From Streptomyces drozdowiczii (GTDB lineage Bacteria > Actinomycetota > Actinomycetes > Streptomycetales > Streptomycetaceae): 64,000 bases of DNA. Each line of letters opens with the position of its first letter. The stretch's first letter is position 1. The notes under the pieces were generated by a model. That model was given only the letters and a program-made list of their open reading frames with translations, was not told where the DNA came from and searched no databases. This document shows, piece after piece, positions 17,869-27,782 of the stretch. The position numbers and the translations under genes were made by a program. The stretch spans positions 1,240,001 through 1,304,000 of the forward strand of contig NZ_CP098740.1 of the NCBI RefSeq assembly GCF_026167665.1, given 5' to 3'.

Positions 17869-19266
17869 TCAGCTCGACAGGTGGTCCAGGATTCGCGGGC
17901 CGAGGTCGGTGACGTCGCCCGCTCCCATGGTGAGAACGAGGTCGCCGGGGGTCGCCATTCCCGCGACGACCTCGGGGACCCGGTCCTTGTCGTGGACGGC
18001 GGTGACGTCGGCCCCGGCGGCGGTCGCGGCGTCGATGATCAGGGCGCTGGTGACCCCGGGGACGGGGTCCTCGCGGGCCGGGTAGATGTCCAGGACCACG
18101 GAGGCGTCGGCGAGGGCGAGGGCCTGGCCCATCTCGGTGCCCAGCTCCTGGGTGCGCGAGAACAGGTGCGGCTGGAAGACGACGAGGAGGCGGGCGTCGG
18201 TGACGGCGCCGCGCATGGCCTCCAGGTCGGCGGTCATCTCGGTGGGGTGGTGCGCGTAGCTGTCGATGACCTGGACGCCGGCCGCCTCGCCCTTGAGCTG
18301 GAGGCGGCGCTTGACCCCGGTGTACGTGCCGAGGGCCGAGGCGAGGTTGTGGGCGGGGATGCCGAGCGCGATGCCGGCGGCGAGGGCGGCGACCGCGTTG
18401 AGCGCGTAGTGGCGGCCGGGCACGGACACCGTGAAGGTGAGGAACTTCCCGCCCAGGATCACCGTGACCTCACTGGTCAGGCCGCGCGGGGCGATCTTGT
18501 GGACGCGCACGTCCGCGGTCTCCGACTCGCCGTAGGTGACGACGGTGAGCGCGGGCAGCGCCTCGCGGACCCGGCGGGTCAGCTCGACGGCGCCGGACTG
18601 GTCGGCGGAGACGACGAGCGTGCCCTCGGGGACGATCTTCCCGGCGAAGGTCTCGAAGGACTCGTAGATCTCGTCCATCGACGCGTAGTTCGCGTGGTGG
18701 TCCAGCTCGACGTTGAGGACGATCGCGACGTCGGGGTCGTACTTCTGGAAGCTGCGGTCGCTCTCGTCGGCCTCGGCGACGAAGATGTCGCCCTCGCCGT
18801 GCGTGGCGTTGGTGCCGGGCCCGGCCAGGTCGCCGCCGATGGCGTACGAGGGGTCGAGGTCCAGCTCGCTCAGGGCAACGGCCAGCATCGAGGTGGTGGT
18901 GGTCTTGCCATGGGTGCCGGCCACCGCGATGGAGCGCAGCCCGCCCATCAGCGAGGCCAGGGCGTCGGAGCGGTGCACGACGGGGATCGACAGCTCCCCG
19001 GCGCGCACCAGCTCCGGATTGTCGGCGCGGATGGCGCTGGAGACGACCACACAGCTCGCGTCGTCGGCCAGGTGCCCGGCGGCGTGCCCGATGTGGACGG
19101 TCGCCCCCAGGGCGCGCAGCGCCTCGGCCGTCGGGGACTCCTTGGCGTCGCTGCCCGCGACCTTCGCGCCGCGCTGGGCGAGGATCTTGGCGATGCCCGA
19201 CATTCCGGCGCCGCCGATGCCGATGAAGTGCGGTCGTTCCATGGCGGCGGGGATGCCGGGTGCCAT
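17869..19266 (-). CDS. murC: UDP-N-acetylmuramate--L-alanine ligase
   Basis: A 465-residue Mur ligase adding L-Ala to UDP-MurNAc in peptidoglycan synthesis. The N-terminal UDP-binding loop HFIGIGGAGMSGIA, the ATP loop AGTHGKTTTTSM and the conserved EADESD are all visible. The start at 19266 has a GGGAGAGA site six bases upstream; the inner ATG at 19242 has none as good. As in other streptomycetes it lies apart from the main dcw cluster, next to msrB. Confidence 0.95.
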   Translation of the reverse strand: MAPGIPAAMERPHFIGIGGAGMSGIAKILAQRGAKVAGSDAKESPTAEALRALGATVHIGHAAGHLADDASCVVVSSAIRADNPELVRAGELSIPVVHRSDALASLMGGLRSIAVAGTHGKTTTTSMLAVALSELDLDPSYAIGGDLAGPGTNATHGEGDIFVAEADESDRSFQKYDPDVAIVLNVELDHHANYASMDEIYESFETFAGKIVPEGTLVVSADQSGAVELTRRVREALPALTVVTYGESETADVRVHKIAPRGLTSEVTVILGGKFLTFTVSVPGRHYALNAVAALAAGIALGIPAHNLASALGTYTGVKRRLQLKGEAAGVQVIDSYAHHPTEMTADLEAMRGAVTDARLLVVFQPHLFSRTQELGTEMGQALALADASVVLDIYPAREDPVPGVTSALIIDAATAAGADVTAVHDKDRVPEVVAGMATPGDLVLTMGAGDVTDLGPRILDHLSS

Positions 19267-19306
19267 ACGTGTCTCTCCCAGGTGCGTACGGGTAGGGACT
19301 CCCAGC

Positions 19307-19777
19307 CTATTCGCTGTGCGCGAAGAGCTTGAGCACCGGGACGCCGACCTTGTGCCGGGCGCGGGACGCCCAGTCGCGGTGGAAGAACTCCTCGACGTAG
19401 TGGGGCGCGGTCAGCACGATGACCTCGTCGGCCCGGGACTCCTCGACCACCGAGGTGAGCTTGTCCAGGGGGTGGCTCTCGATCACCTGGCCGACGGCCT
19501 CGGAGCCCGCCTGGCGCAGGGCCTCCAGGGACACTTCGAGGGCGAGCCCGGCCGACTCCCTGGCGCTCCTGCCCTCGGGCTCCTCGCTCTCGCGGGCCGC
19601 TTCCTTCAGTTCGCCCATCGCCAGGTCGTCGATGGCCCGCAGCAGGACGTCCGCCTGGTCGCCGCGCGGCTGCATGAGGACGACGAAGGAGGTGCGCTCC
19701 TCCCCGTGCAGGGTGGTGACGAATTCGACGTCCCCGGCGGTGAGGGCCTTCTCGATCATCAAAACGCTGGTGAACAC
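19307..19777 (-). CDS. Universal-stress-like conserved protein (often labelled 'indole-3-glycerol phosphate synthase')
   Basis: A 156-residue protein, VFTSVLMIEKALTAGDVEFVTT to VPVLKLFAHSE, that is well conserved next to murC in streptomycetes. Databases often label it indole-3-glycerol phosphate synthase, but it lacks the TIM-barrel length and catalytic motifs. The alternating strands and helices, with DEVIVLTAPHYVEEFFHRDWASRARHKVGVPVLKL, look more like a universal-stress-protein fold. The GTG at 19777 is chosen with GAAGGG upstream. Function unknown. Confidence 0.7.
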   Translation of the reverse strand: MFTSVLMIEKALTAGDVEFVTTLHGEERTSFVVLMQPRGDQADVLLRAIDDLAMGELKEAARESEEPEGRSARESAGLALEVSLEALRQAGSEAVGQVIESHPLDKLTSVVEESRADEVIVLTAPHYVEEFFHRDWASRARHKVGVPVLKLFAHSE

Positions 19778-19961
19778 CACGGAGCCCTTCTCTTCAGCGA
19801 CCGTTCGCCGGTCGCTGCCGAAACCATCCTTCCCCGCGCTCGCACGGGGTCTGCGAGATCCATTCTGCCCACGGAACGCTAACCGGAACATGATATTCCG
19901 CTCATTGCCACCGCACGGGGCGTACGGGGAGAGCTCTGGGGCGTACGGGTGCGGCGGGGCC

Positions 19962-20726
19962 TCAGGGCCGGCGGTAGCGGGTGAAGAGGAAGCCGTCCTC
20001 CTCCAGCAGCGAGGCCAGGGCGAATCGTTTCGGCACCTCGACGGCGGGCCCGCCCGCGATCCGCTGGGCGTCACCGGCCGTGAGCAGCGGCGCGACGGTC
20101 AGGCACAGCTCGTCCAGCACGCCTTCCGCCACGAACTGGCCGAGCAGCCGGGGCCCGCCCTCCGTGAGCAGCCGCCGGTGCCCCCGGTCGGCCAGCTCCC
20201 GCACGGCGCGGGCCGGGTCGACGCGCGAGCCCTCCCCCGCGATCACCACCTCGGCGCCCGCCTTCCGGGCCGTCGCGATCCGGTCCGGGGGCGCGCCCGC
20301 ACCGGTCAGCACGAGCGTCGGGACCAGCGGCGAGACGAAGAGCGGGAGCGAGAAGTCCAGGTCCAGGCTGCCGCTGACCACGGCGACGGCCGGGGCCGGG
20401 GTCTGCCCGGCCGCCGCCCGGCGCGCCGCGAAGGCGTCCCGCGCCCTGGCCGGGCGGTAACCCTCCTGGCGTACGGTCTGGGCGCCCGCGATCACCACGT
20501 CGGCGAGGCCGCGCAGGGTGCCGAAGATCCGCATGTCGCTCTCGCAGGAGATCGGCTGCGAGCGGCCGTCGTGCTGGGCGGCCCCGTCCAGCGTGGACAC
20601 CATGTTGGCGCGCAGCCAGGGGCCGTCCGCGGCAGGGTAGGCGTAGGCGTCGGCGAGGCGGTCCAGGCTCCATTCGCCGGAGGTGTCGGCCGCGGTCAGG
20701 TCGGTCACGGGGAACAGGCGTCGCAT
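19962..20726 (-). CDS. Pyrimidine reductase family protein (RibD C-terminal domain)
   Basis: A 254-residue protein with the RibD-C/dihydrofolate-reductase-like fold: RANMVSTLDGAAQ near the N-terminus, DMRIFGTLRGLADVVIAGAQTVRQEGY, and LLTEGGPRLLGQF near the end. In riboflavin synthesis this domain reduces the ribosylamino-pyrimidine with NADPH. Stand-alone actinobacterial copies may serve riboflavin, F420-related or other reductions. No rib genes are nearby. It is divergent from zapE, with 37 bp between the start codons. Confidence 0.85.
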   Translation of the reverse strand: MRRLFPVTDLTAADTSGEWSLDRLADAYAYPAADGPWLRANMVSTLDGAAQHDGRSQPISCESDMRIFGTLRGLADVVIAGAQTVRQEGYRPARARDAFAARRAAAGQTPAPAVAVVSGSLDLDFSLPLFVSPLVPTLVLTGAGAPPDRIATARKAGAEVVIAGEGSRVDPARAVRELADRGHRRLLTEGGPRLLGQFVAEGVLDELCLTVAPLLTAGDAQRIAGGPAVEVPKRFALASLLEEDGFLFTRYRRP

Positions 20727-20763
20727 GTCCGGCAGTCTGGCACGGGTCGTAAGCTTGACGGTT

Positions 20764-21858
20764 GTGTCGTCCTCCCACGCCGTGCCGGGGTCCAGCCCCA
20801 TAGCCGAAACGGCCCCGCTGTCCCTGTGCGCCCGCGAGCCGCACGTCCCCGCCGACCGTCTGGTCGCCGAGATGGTGCCGCCGCCGCGCTTCGACTCCGT
20901 GCGCTTCGATACGTACGTCCCCGACCCGAACCAGCCGAGCCAGACCGAGGCGGTCCGGGTGCTGAGCGACTTCGCCGCCGGGCTCGGCGGGGCGCACGCC
21001 TCGGGCTCCGGCAAGCGCAAGTGGTTCGGCCGGAAGGCGGAGACCAAGCCGTCCGGCCCGCGCGGGGTGTATCTCGACGGCGGGTACGGGGTCGGCAAGA
21101 CCCATCTGCTCGCCTCGCTCTGGCACGCCACCCCGGCCGCGCCCTCGCTGAAAGCTTTCGGCACCTTCGTGGAGCTGACGAACCTGGTGGGCGCGCTGGG
21201 CTTCCAGCAGACCGTGCGGACGCTGAGCGGGCACCGGCTGCTGTGCATCGACGAGTTCGAGCTGGACGACCCGGGCGACACCGTGCTGGTCTCCTCGCTG
21301 CTCAGCCGGCTGGTCGAGGAGGGCGTGGCGCTGGCCGCGACCTCCAACACGCTGCCCGGCAAGCTCGGCGAGGGCCGGTTCGCCGCCGCCGACTTCCTGC
21401 GCGAGATCCAGGGCCTGTCCGCGCACTTCCGCCCGCTGCGCATCGACGGCGAGGACTACCGCCACCGCGGTCTGCCCGAGGCCCCGGCGCCGTTCTCGGA
21501 CGAGCAGGTCACCAAGGCCGCGTACGCCACGCCGGGCGCCAGCCTGGACGACTTCCCGGCACTCCTCGACCACCTGGCCCGCGTCCACCCCAGCCGGTAC
21601 GGAGCGCTGACGGACGGGGTGAAGGCGGTGTGCCTGACCGAGGTGCGGGCGGTGCCCGACCAGTCGACCGCGCTGCGGCTCGTGGTGCTCGCCGACCGGC
21701 TGTACGACCGGGAGGTGCCGGTCCTCGCCGCCGGACTGCCCTTCGACCGGCTGTTCAGCGACGAGATGCTGAACGGCGGGTACCGGAAGAAGTACTTCCG
21801 GGCGATCTCCCGTCTCACGGCGCTGGCGCGTGACGCGAAGGGGCTGGTGGCGCAGTAG
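20764..21858 (+). CDS. zapE: Cell division protein ZapE (AFG1-like P-loop ATPase)
   Basis: A 364-residue AFG1/ZapE-family ATPase. Walker A is GGYGVGKTHLLASL, Walker B is LLCIDEFELDDPGD, and a sensor motif is ATSNTLPGKLGEG. The characteristic RFRAIS-like ending appears as KKYFRAISRLTALA. E. coli ZapE binds FtsZ and modulates the divisome; the actinobacterial role is inferred. The GTG at 20764 has no clear ribosome site, so a leaderless transcript is possible. Confidence 0.9.
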   Translation: MSSSHAVPGSSPIAETAPLSLCAREPHVPADRLVAEMVPPPRFDSVRFDTYVPDPNQPSQTEAVRVLSDFAAGLGGAHASGSGKRKWFGRKAETKPSGPRGVYLDGGYGVGKTHLLASLWHATPAAPSLKAFGTFVELTNLVGALGFQQTVRTLSGHRLLCIDEFELDDPGDTVLVSSLLSRLVEEGVALAATSNTLPGKLGEGRFAAADFLREIQGLSAHFRPLRIDGEDYRHRGLPEAPAPFSDEQVTKAAYATPGASLDDFPALLDHLARVHPSRYGALTDGVKAVCLTEVRAVPDQSTALRLVVLADRLYDREVPVLAAGLPFDRLFSDEMLNGGYRKKYFRAISRLTALARDAKGLVAQ

Positions 21859-21950
21859 GTTCGGGGGCGTAAGGACGTACCACCGGCGGCGCACGACGCG
21901 GTGTCCCGCCGTCCCCGTACCACCGCGCATTCCGTTCGAAGGGAACCAGC

Positions 21951-22376
21951 ATGGCTACCACGCGTCAGGCTCACACGGTCTGGGAAGGCAATCTGGCCGA
22001 GGGCTCGGGCGTCGTCACGTTCGACTCCTCCGGGATCGGCGACTACCCGGTCTCCTGGCCGTCCCGCGCCGAGCAGGCGAACGGGAAGACCAGCCCGGAG
22101 GAGCTGATCGCCGCGGCCCACTCCAGCTGCTTCTCGATGGCGCTCTCGCACCGCCTGAGCGGCGCCGGCACTCCGCCGGCCCGGCTGGAGACCAAGGCCG
22201 ACGTCACCTTCCAGCCCGGCACCGGCATCACCGGCATCCACCTCACCGTCGTCGGCGAGGTGCCGGGCCTCGACGAGGCCGACTTCGTCAAGGCGGCCGA
22301 GGACGCCAAGGCCAACTGCCCGGTCAGCCAGGCGCTTTCCGGCACCACGATCACCCTGAGCGCGTCGCTCGGCTGA
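21951..22376 (+). CDS. OsmC family peroxiredoxin
   Basis: A 141-residue organic hydroperoxide reductase of the OsmC type. The two catalytic cysteines are Cys60 (AAHSSCFSMAL) and Cys123 (ANCPVSQAL), with the expected spacing. AAGGGAA lies upstream of the ATG at 21951. It reduces lipid or organic hydroperoxides in the cytosol. The strong hairpin at 22388 ends the transcript. Confidence 0.93.
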   Translation: MATTRQAHTVWEGNLAEGSGVVTFDSSGIGDYPVSWPSRAEQANGKTSPEELIAAAHSSCFSMALSHRLSGAGTPPARLETKADVTFQPGTGITGIHLTVVGEVPGLDEADFVKAAEDAKANCPVSQALSGTTITLSASLG

Positions 22377-22387
22377 TCGCTCTCCCG

Positions 22388-22420
22388 CTGTGTCCCCGGG
22401 CCGCCGGTCCGGGGACACAG
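22388..22420 (+). terminator. Intrinsic-type hairpin after osmC
   Basis: CTGTGTCCCCGG (22388-22399) and CCGGGGACACAG (22409-22420) form a perfect 12-bp stem with a 9-base loop, starting 11 bases after the stop, followed by CTGTTTC. Confidence 0.75.
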
Positions 22421-22575
22421 CTGTTTCACACCGGCCGCGGTCTCCGTCCGGCCCTACCCCGGAGCGTCGGCGCGGGTCCGTAAAGCGTGGCGTGACAACG
22501 TTCACGGATGGCCTCGGATGGGCAAGGCTGCTCTTGACGAAGCCATGTCACCTGTCCCCCAGCAGGGAGTTGCCC

Positions 22576-23945
22576 ATGTCTGTCGCACCTCGTCCCACCG
22601 CCTCCCGGCGGAACGTTCTTGCCGCGGGCGCCGCCGTCTCGATCGCCTTCACCGGCGCGTTCACCGAACTCTTCGCGGGCAGCTCCGCCGCACGCGGCCA
22701 CGAGGGCTACGGCCCGCTCCTGCCGGACCCGGACGGCCTGCTCGACCTGCCCAAGGGCTTCCACTACCGGGTGCTGTCCCGGGAGGGCGACCGGCTCCGC
22801 TCCGGCGAGGGCCAGGTGCCCAGCCACTGCGACGGCATGGCCGCGTTCGGCGGCCGGGGCGGGCACGTACGGCTGGTCCGGAATCACGAGAACCGGGTGG
22901 ACGCCGCGATTCCGGTGCCCGCGGTCGAGGGGCTGACGTACGACCCGATGGGCAAGGGCGGCTGTACGACCCTGGAGCTGGACGGCCACAACCGGGTGCT
23001 GTCCGAGCGCGTCGCCATCGCCGGCACAGCGGTGAACTGCGCGGGCGGGCGCACCCCGTGGAACACCTGGCTGACCTGCGAGGAGACCGAGGACAAGGCC
23101 GGCACCAACGGCTACACCAAGGACCACGGCTTCATCTTCGAGGTGGACGGCGCCGATCCGCGCCGCACCGGCGCCGTGCCGCTGACCGCGATGGGCCGCT
23201 TCCAGCACGAGGCCGTCGCGATCGATCCGCGCGACGGGACGGTGTACGAGACGGAGGACGCGTTCGAGAAGCCCTTCGGGCTGTTCTACCGCTTCCTGCC
23301 GAAGAAGCCGCTGGGCGGTACGGGTTCGCTGCGGGCGGGCGGCCGGCTGGAGGCCATGCGGGTGCCGGGGGTGCCCGACCTCTCGGCCGTGCGGGAGACC
23401 GGGACGGTGTTCGAGGGCGTCGAGTGGGTGCCCGTACCGGACCCGCAGGCCGCCGAAACCCCCATCCGCTTCCAGGACTTCGGCCGGAAGGGCATCACGC
23501 ACGGCCAGAAGCTGGAGGGCTGCTACTGGGGCGGCTCGTCCGTCTACTTCGTCTCCAGCTTCGCGCACCGCGACGAGGGCTCGGCGGCGGACCACTACGG
23601 GCAGGTCTGGCGCTACGACCCGCACCGCCGCCGGCTCACCCTGGTCATCGTCTTCGGCCCGGACACCGACCTCCAGCTCCCCGGCGAGTCCCCGACAACA
23701 TCACCCTGGCCCCCGACGGCGGCCTGATGGTCTGTGAGGACGGTGGCGGCGCCCAGCATGTGTTCGGCCTGACCCGGCGCGGCGAGGTCTACCCCATGGC
23801 GCGCGGCCGGCAGAACATCGGGACGCCGGAGGAACCGGAGTGGGGCGAGTTCGCGGGCGTCACGTTCGCACCGGACTACGGGACGATGTACGTGAACGTC
23901 TACACACCGGGCACCACGTTCGCGATCACGGGTCCGTGGCGCTGA
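22576..23945 (+). pseudogene. Tat-exported PhoX/DUF839-family protein, frameshifted at ~23690
   Basis: A roughly 456-residue secreted protein of the alkaline phosphatase PhoX (DUF839) family. A twin-arginine leader (ASRRNVLAAGAAVSIAF) is followed by propeller-like repeats such as NHENR, TWLTCEETED and GRFQHEAVAIDPRDGTVYETED, which carry the family's metal-binding acidic residues. The main frame ends shortly after LPGESP. One extra C in CCCC at 23690-23693 restores PDNITLAPDGGLMVCEDGGG and the ending TFAITGPWR. The ATG at 22576 has AGGGAG upstream. The gene was probably intact before a base-calling error. Confidence 0.85.
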
Positions 23946-23960
23946 CGTACTGAGCGGAAC

Positions 23961-23979
23961 CGCGGCGCACCCCGCCGCG
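23961..23979 (+). terminator. Short hairpin after the PhoX-like gene
   Basis: CGCGGCG (23961-23967) pairs with CGCCGCG (23973-23979) around a 5-base loop, followed by TCTTT. The short stem sits 15 bases after the stop. Confidence 0.45.
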
Positions 23980-24118
23980 TCTTTGCAGACGGCAACATGG
24001 GGTTTGATCCATCCGGGTGTGCCGGTGCAGGATGGCGGGGTGTGCTTCGGTGCGCCCGCGCTTCGGCGCGCCGGCGCCCGGACGCTCAGCGGAAGCGATT
24101 CTTGACGGGGGGGGCACC

Positions 24119-24508
24119 GTGACCAAGTGGGACATCGACCCGGACGGGGTTCGTCGAGTCCTGAAGAATACCGCCGAGGTCGGCGGGGAGTTCGAGAAGG
24201 AGTTCACCTCCTACAACGACGACCTGGTGGGGTCGGCGACCTCGGCGGGCACGATGGTGCTGGGCGGGACCGAGATCCCTAAGGGGGGCGCGTTCGGGCC
24301 GGTGGCCCAGGCGTTGCAGGAGTTCCAGGAGCACACGCTCGACGACCTCAAGTTCCTTCCGGTGCGGGCGGCGAAGTCCATGACGGGGGCGCGGCTCGCC
24401 ACTGAGGCGTACCTCGCGGGCGATCTGGACATGGCCAAGAACAAGCAGGAGCAGTACTCCAAGGCGCCGACCCCGGAGGAGCTGAAGGGGAAGGGTCCCA
24501 AGAAGTGA
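24119..24508 (+). CDS. DUF6507 family protein (WXG100-like T7SS partner)
   Basis: A 129-residue, largely helical protein: TKWDIDPDGVRRVLKNTAEVGGEFEKEFTSY and so on to GKGPKK. DUF6507 proteins are small actinobacterial companions of T7SS effectors, resembling WXG100 chaperone/targeting helices. The start is the GTG at 24119, four bases after a run of eight G residues that could serve as the ribosome site. Its stop overlaps the toxin start by four bases, so the two are translationally coupled and probably bind each other before secretion. Confidence 0.75.
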   Translation: MTKWDIDPDGVRRVLKNTAEVGGEFEKEFTSYNDDLVGSATSAGTMVLGGTEIPKGGAFGPVAQALQEFQEHTLDDLKFLPVRAAKSMTGARLATEAYLAGDLDMAKNKQEQYSKAPTPEELKGKGPKK

Positions 24509-26765
24509 TCGACCTGGCGAAGGTCCCCTTCTTCACCGGCAATCTGGAGGCCCTGGAGAAGCACGCGGCCACGCTGAAGACGACCGCCTCCGACATCCGC
24601 ACCACGGGCAAGGACGTCCACAAGGCCTTCCAGGCGCTGGACCCGGTCTATGACGCCCCGGAGCAGGAGGAGTTGCTCGACTCCACGATTCCGGTACGGG
24701 ACAAGGCGGACGCGTTCGCGGACAAGCTGGAGTCGGTGAGCGGGGCGCTCTCGGGTTTCGCGACGGCGGCCCGGCCGCTAGTGGCCCGGATGAACCGGCT
24801 CCGGGAGGACGCGGCGCGGTTCGTCGCGGAGAACAGGGACGACGACTGGCAGCAGGACCAGGACAAGATCGACGAGAACGCCCGCCTGGTCCACGAGGTC
24901 GGCACGACGTGGGTGGCCTTCCAGGGCGCCGAGCGCGACGCGGCCAACAAGATCACGGCGCTGGTGGGCGGGACGCACTTCGTCGTGGACGACGGTTCGC
25001 ACAAGGCCGGGATGTACGGCTTCAAGGCGGACGACGTCAAGGACGCCGGTGAGACGCCGTGGGGCACGGTGGACGAGCGCGAGTACACGGGCCTGCGGGC
25101 CGCGTGGGAGTGGACGAAGGACAACGTCGGCGGTGCGCTGAAGGGCTTCTTCGTCGACGGCGTCTGGGGCACGATCAAGGGCCTCGGCAGCATGGTCAAC
25201 GTCTTCGACTGGGACAACTTCAAGAAGACCTGGTCGGGCATCGGGGACGTCTTCGGCGGCATCAGCGCGTACATCATGACGCCGTACGACTGGGCGATGG
25301 ACAAGATGTTCGGCCCGGCGGACCACAGCGACAGCGACCGCCAGAAGGCGGCCCTGCGCAACTTCGGCAAGTCGCTGGTCGCGTGGGACGAGTGGGGCCA
25401 CGACCCGTCACGCGCCTTCGGTTCGGTGCTGTTCAACGTGGTGACCATCGGTTCCGGTTCGCTGCTGAAGCTGGGCAAGGCCGGCAAGCTGGGCGTGGTC
25501 GCGGACGCGGCGTCGGTGGCGGGCAGGGCGGGCACGCTGGTCGACCCGATGAGCTACCTCGGCAAGGCGGCGGGCGTCACCAAGATCAAGGTCGGCGACC
25601 TGATGGAGAGCCTGAGGGCGGGCTCCGCGGGCGTGGACGACATGGCCCGTACGGCCCCGTCCGGCACGGCCCCGCACCCGACGACCGAGACCCCCGGCTT
25701 CCACTACACCGACCACAACGGCAACCCCCGCGTGGTCGGCGACGACGCGGTCATCCGCGACGAACACGGCAACCCCGTGCCGGACACCGAGCCGGTCCCG
25801 GAGCCCCACAAGAACGAACTCCCGGACACGCACGAGCGCGTCCCGGACCACGGGAAGGTCCTGGAGGGCGCGGGGGGCCCGAGCCGCGTGGAGAACTCCG
25901 CGAAGCCGCCGCACTCCTCGCCGGAGGGCACGACGCACCACACGACCCCGTCCACGGGCGGGCATGTGACGGAGCATCCGACGGGGTCGGGCGGGGGTGG
26001 AGGGTCGCATACGCCTGCGAGCCACGGGGGTGGGGCCATGGCAGCGGTGGCCACGGCAGCCACGAACCGACCGGCCACGGCGACGGCGGCGAGACGCCGG
26101 GCGGCGGCGACACCGACAGCACGGCGTCAAGCGGGTCTCACCATGATGCCAACGGCTCTGACACAAGCAGCCAGGATGGCGCGACTGACACCACCGCTGC
26201 CGGGAAACCGGTGGACCCCAAGGTTGCCGAGCGCATCAAGGAACTGGACGATCGACAGGGCGGCGAGGGCCACGCACCAGGCCGCCATCTCACCCCGGAC
26301 GACCAGGCCCTCGTGGACCGACTGGGCACGGTGCTCCGCGATAGCAACGGGAACCCGAAGATGTACGGGCCGAACTCGGCCTACCCAGGACTCGTCAAGT
26401 CCGAAAACAACATCGACCCGTTGACCGGCACGACTACGGATGGTGTGAGTGGGCGCGCTCACCGGGTCGGCGCATTCGCAACACGCTTTGACAACGCAGA
26501 AGACATGGTGCGCGCCGACGCATACTTCCGCGCCGAGATGGAACGGACAGGCGAAGATGCGATAGAGACACCGATCGAGGATGTACTCGGCCCCGACGCC
26601 TACGACAGGTTCACAGGCTATTATCGCGACCCTGCCAACATCGACAAATTCAAACCAGTTGACTTCGAAGGCGGAACCATTCGACCGGTTTACCATTTGA
26701 TGCCCAACGGAAAATACCGCCTGCACACCATGTACGCCAATCCTGCACCCGGCCGCTATCCATGA
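24505..26765 (+). pseudogene. T7SS-type polymorphic toxin, frameshifted at ~26026-26035
   Basis: An effector of about 753 residues once repaired. The helical N-terminus (residues 1-170, beginning IDLAKVPFFTGNLEALEKHA) is the T7SS targeting region. A middle region with GVWGTIKGLGSMVNVFDWDNFKKTWSGIG and LVDPMSYLGKAAG is typical of streptomycete secreted toxins. A disordered His/Gly/Pro linker runs from about residue 390 to 550. The last 190 residues form a variable toxin tip ending in GGTIRPVYHLMPNGKYRLHTMYANP. One extra G in the runs at 26026-26030 or 26032-26035 joins the two frames. The tip may be an RNase-like fold, but I recognise no catalytic motif. Confidence 0.75.
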
Positions 26766-26779
26766 GGAGCAAACCCGCA

Positions 26780-27079
26780 GTGGACATTACATCCGACCCG
26801 CGCTTCAGGAACTTCTTCAGCGCTCACCTTGATCTCGAGCGGGGATACGAGAACACCGGCGAACTGAGGCCCACCTTGTTGAGCTTCAGAGATTCCTACG
26901 TGGATTTCATCCGCTCGGGTTTCGAGCAGATCATGTCGGACGAAAATTTCGGACCCGCAGAATACGAGCGACTCACCAATATCGAGTTTCCCGACAAGGA
27001 GACACTGCACACCTACCTGCGGGAAATGTACGACTACCTCTTCAACGACGCACCGGAACAGCCGCTGCCTCCCGAATAG
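26780..27079 (+). CDS. Small acidic protein, probable immunity protein (copy A)
   Basis: A 99-residue acidic protein: DITSDPRFRNFFSAHLDLERG to DYLFNDAPEQPLPPE. It directly follows the toxin. GAGGAG at 26764-26769 is well placed for the GTG at 26780, and that start matches the length of copy B; the ATG at 26762 overlapping the toxin stop is the alternative. Position, acidity and A+T-richer composition fit an immunity protein for the upstream toxin. Copy B is 75 of 94 residues identical in my alignment. No known family recognised. Confidence 0.65.
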   Translation: MDITSDPRFRNFFSAHLDLERGYENTGELRPTLLSFRDSYVDFIRSGFEQIMSDENFGPAEYERLTNIEFPDKETLHTYLREMYDYLFNDAPEQPLPPE

Positions 27080-27125
27080 ACCTGTCGCGAGCGACTCCCA
27101 CCCTCACCAATATATACAGGTGATC

Positions 27126-27782
27126 ATGCCAGCCGATATTCCTCGGAGCTGGAGCCCAGCCATTTTCCCTGTCGAGGCGGATGCAGCCCGTCGGCTGGAG
27201 AAGTGGCTCGGCAACGCCTGCTACAACTTCAACGGGATGGAACGAGATTTCCGGGGCGCGGACCTCTCGGGTGGGGATTTCTCGAATTGCTGGTTCACCG
27301 ACGCCATCCTCGTCGGTGTACGGCTCGTCGGAGCTTCCTTCTACCGTGCCGATCTCCAGTCGGCGGACCTGACACGCGCGGACCTGACGGCGGCGGACCT
27401 GGTGAAGACGAACCTTGACAAGGCCGTTCTCCGGTCGGCAGTGCTTGACGGAGCGGACATGGTCGGGGCCTCGTTGTCCGACGCGGACGCAAGGGGAGCC
27501 AGTTTTCGCGGAACACGTTTCATCGGTGCGGAGTTGCTCGACACCGACATGAGGGGCAGCGACCTGTCCGATGCCGTGGTCGAGGAGAACTACTTCGAGA
27601 TCAAGGTCGACGACACTACAGTTCTTCGCGGCTTGACGGGCACGGTATTCGGGCCGATCGCCGTCATCAGCGACGACTCCTCGCACCAAGTGGGCGGTGC
27701 GGAACTCGAAGCCTGGATCAGTGCGCGCGGCGGGCAGGTTCAGGTGATCCCGCCGCGCCGACCGGCGGTAGGTACGCCTTGA
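27126..27782 (+). CDS. Pentapeptide repeat protein (copy A)
   Basis: A 218-residue protein. From about residue 40 it has consecutive A(D/N)Lxx pentapeptides (GADLSGGDFSN, RADLQSADLTRADLTAADLVKTNLDKAVL) that build a right-handed quadrilateral beta-helix, then a short alpha/beta tail with AWISARGGQVQVIPP. The ATG at 27126 follows AGGTGAT. Some pentapeptide proteins mimic DNA and protect gyrase (Qnr, MfpA), but the function here is unknown. Its stop overlaps the TTG of copy B of the small protein. Confidence 0.8.
   Translation: MPADIPRSWSPAIFPVEADAARRLEKWLGNACYNFNGMERDFRGADLSGGDFSNCWFTDAILVGVRLVGASFYRADLQSADLTRADLTAADLVKTNLDKAVLRSAVLDGADMVGASLSDADARGASFRGTRFIGAELLDTDMRGSDLSDAVVEENYFEIKVDDTTVLRGLTGTVFGPIAVISDDSSHQVGGAELEAWISARGGQVQVIPPRRPAVGTP

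Noticed and set aside
19307..19777. Indole-3-glycerol phosphate synthase (TrpC), the label often given to this gene.
   Set aside because: At 156 residues it is too short for the TIM barrel and lacks its catalytic Lys/Glu motifs; no trp genes are nearby.
19419..21833. 804-codon plus-strand frame across the RibD-C and zapE region.
   Set aside because: It reads antisense to two real genes and out of frame with zapE; composition is Arg/Ala-rich shadow.
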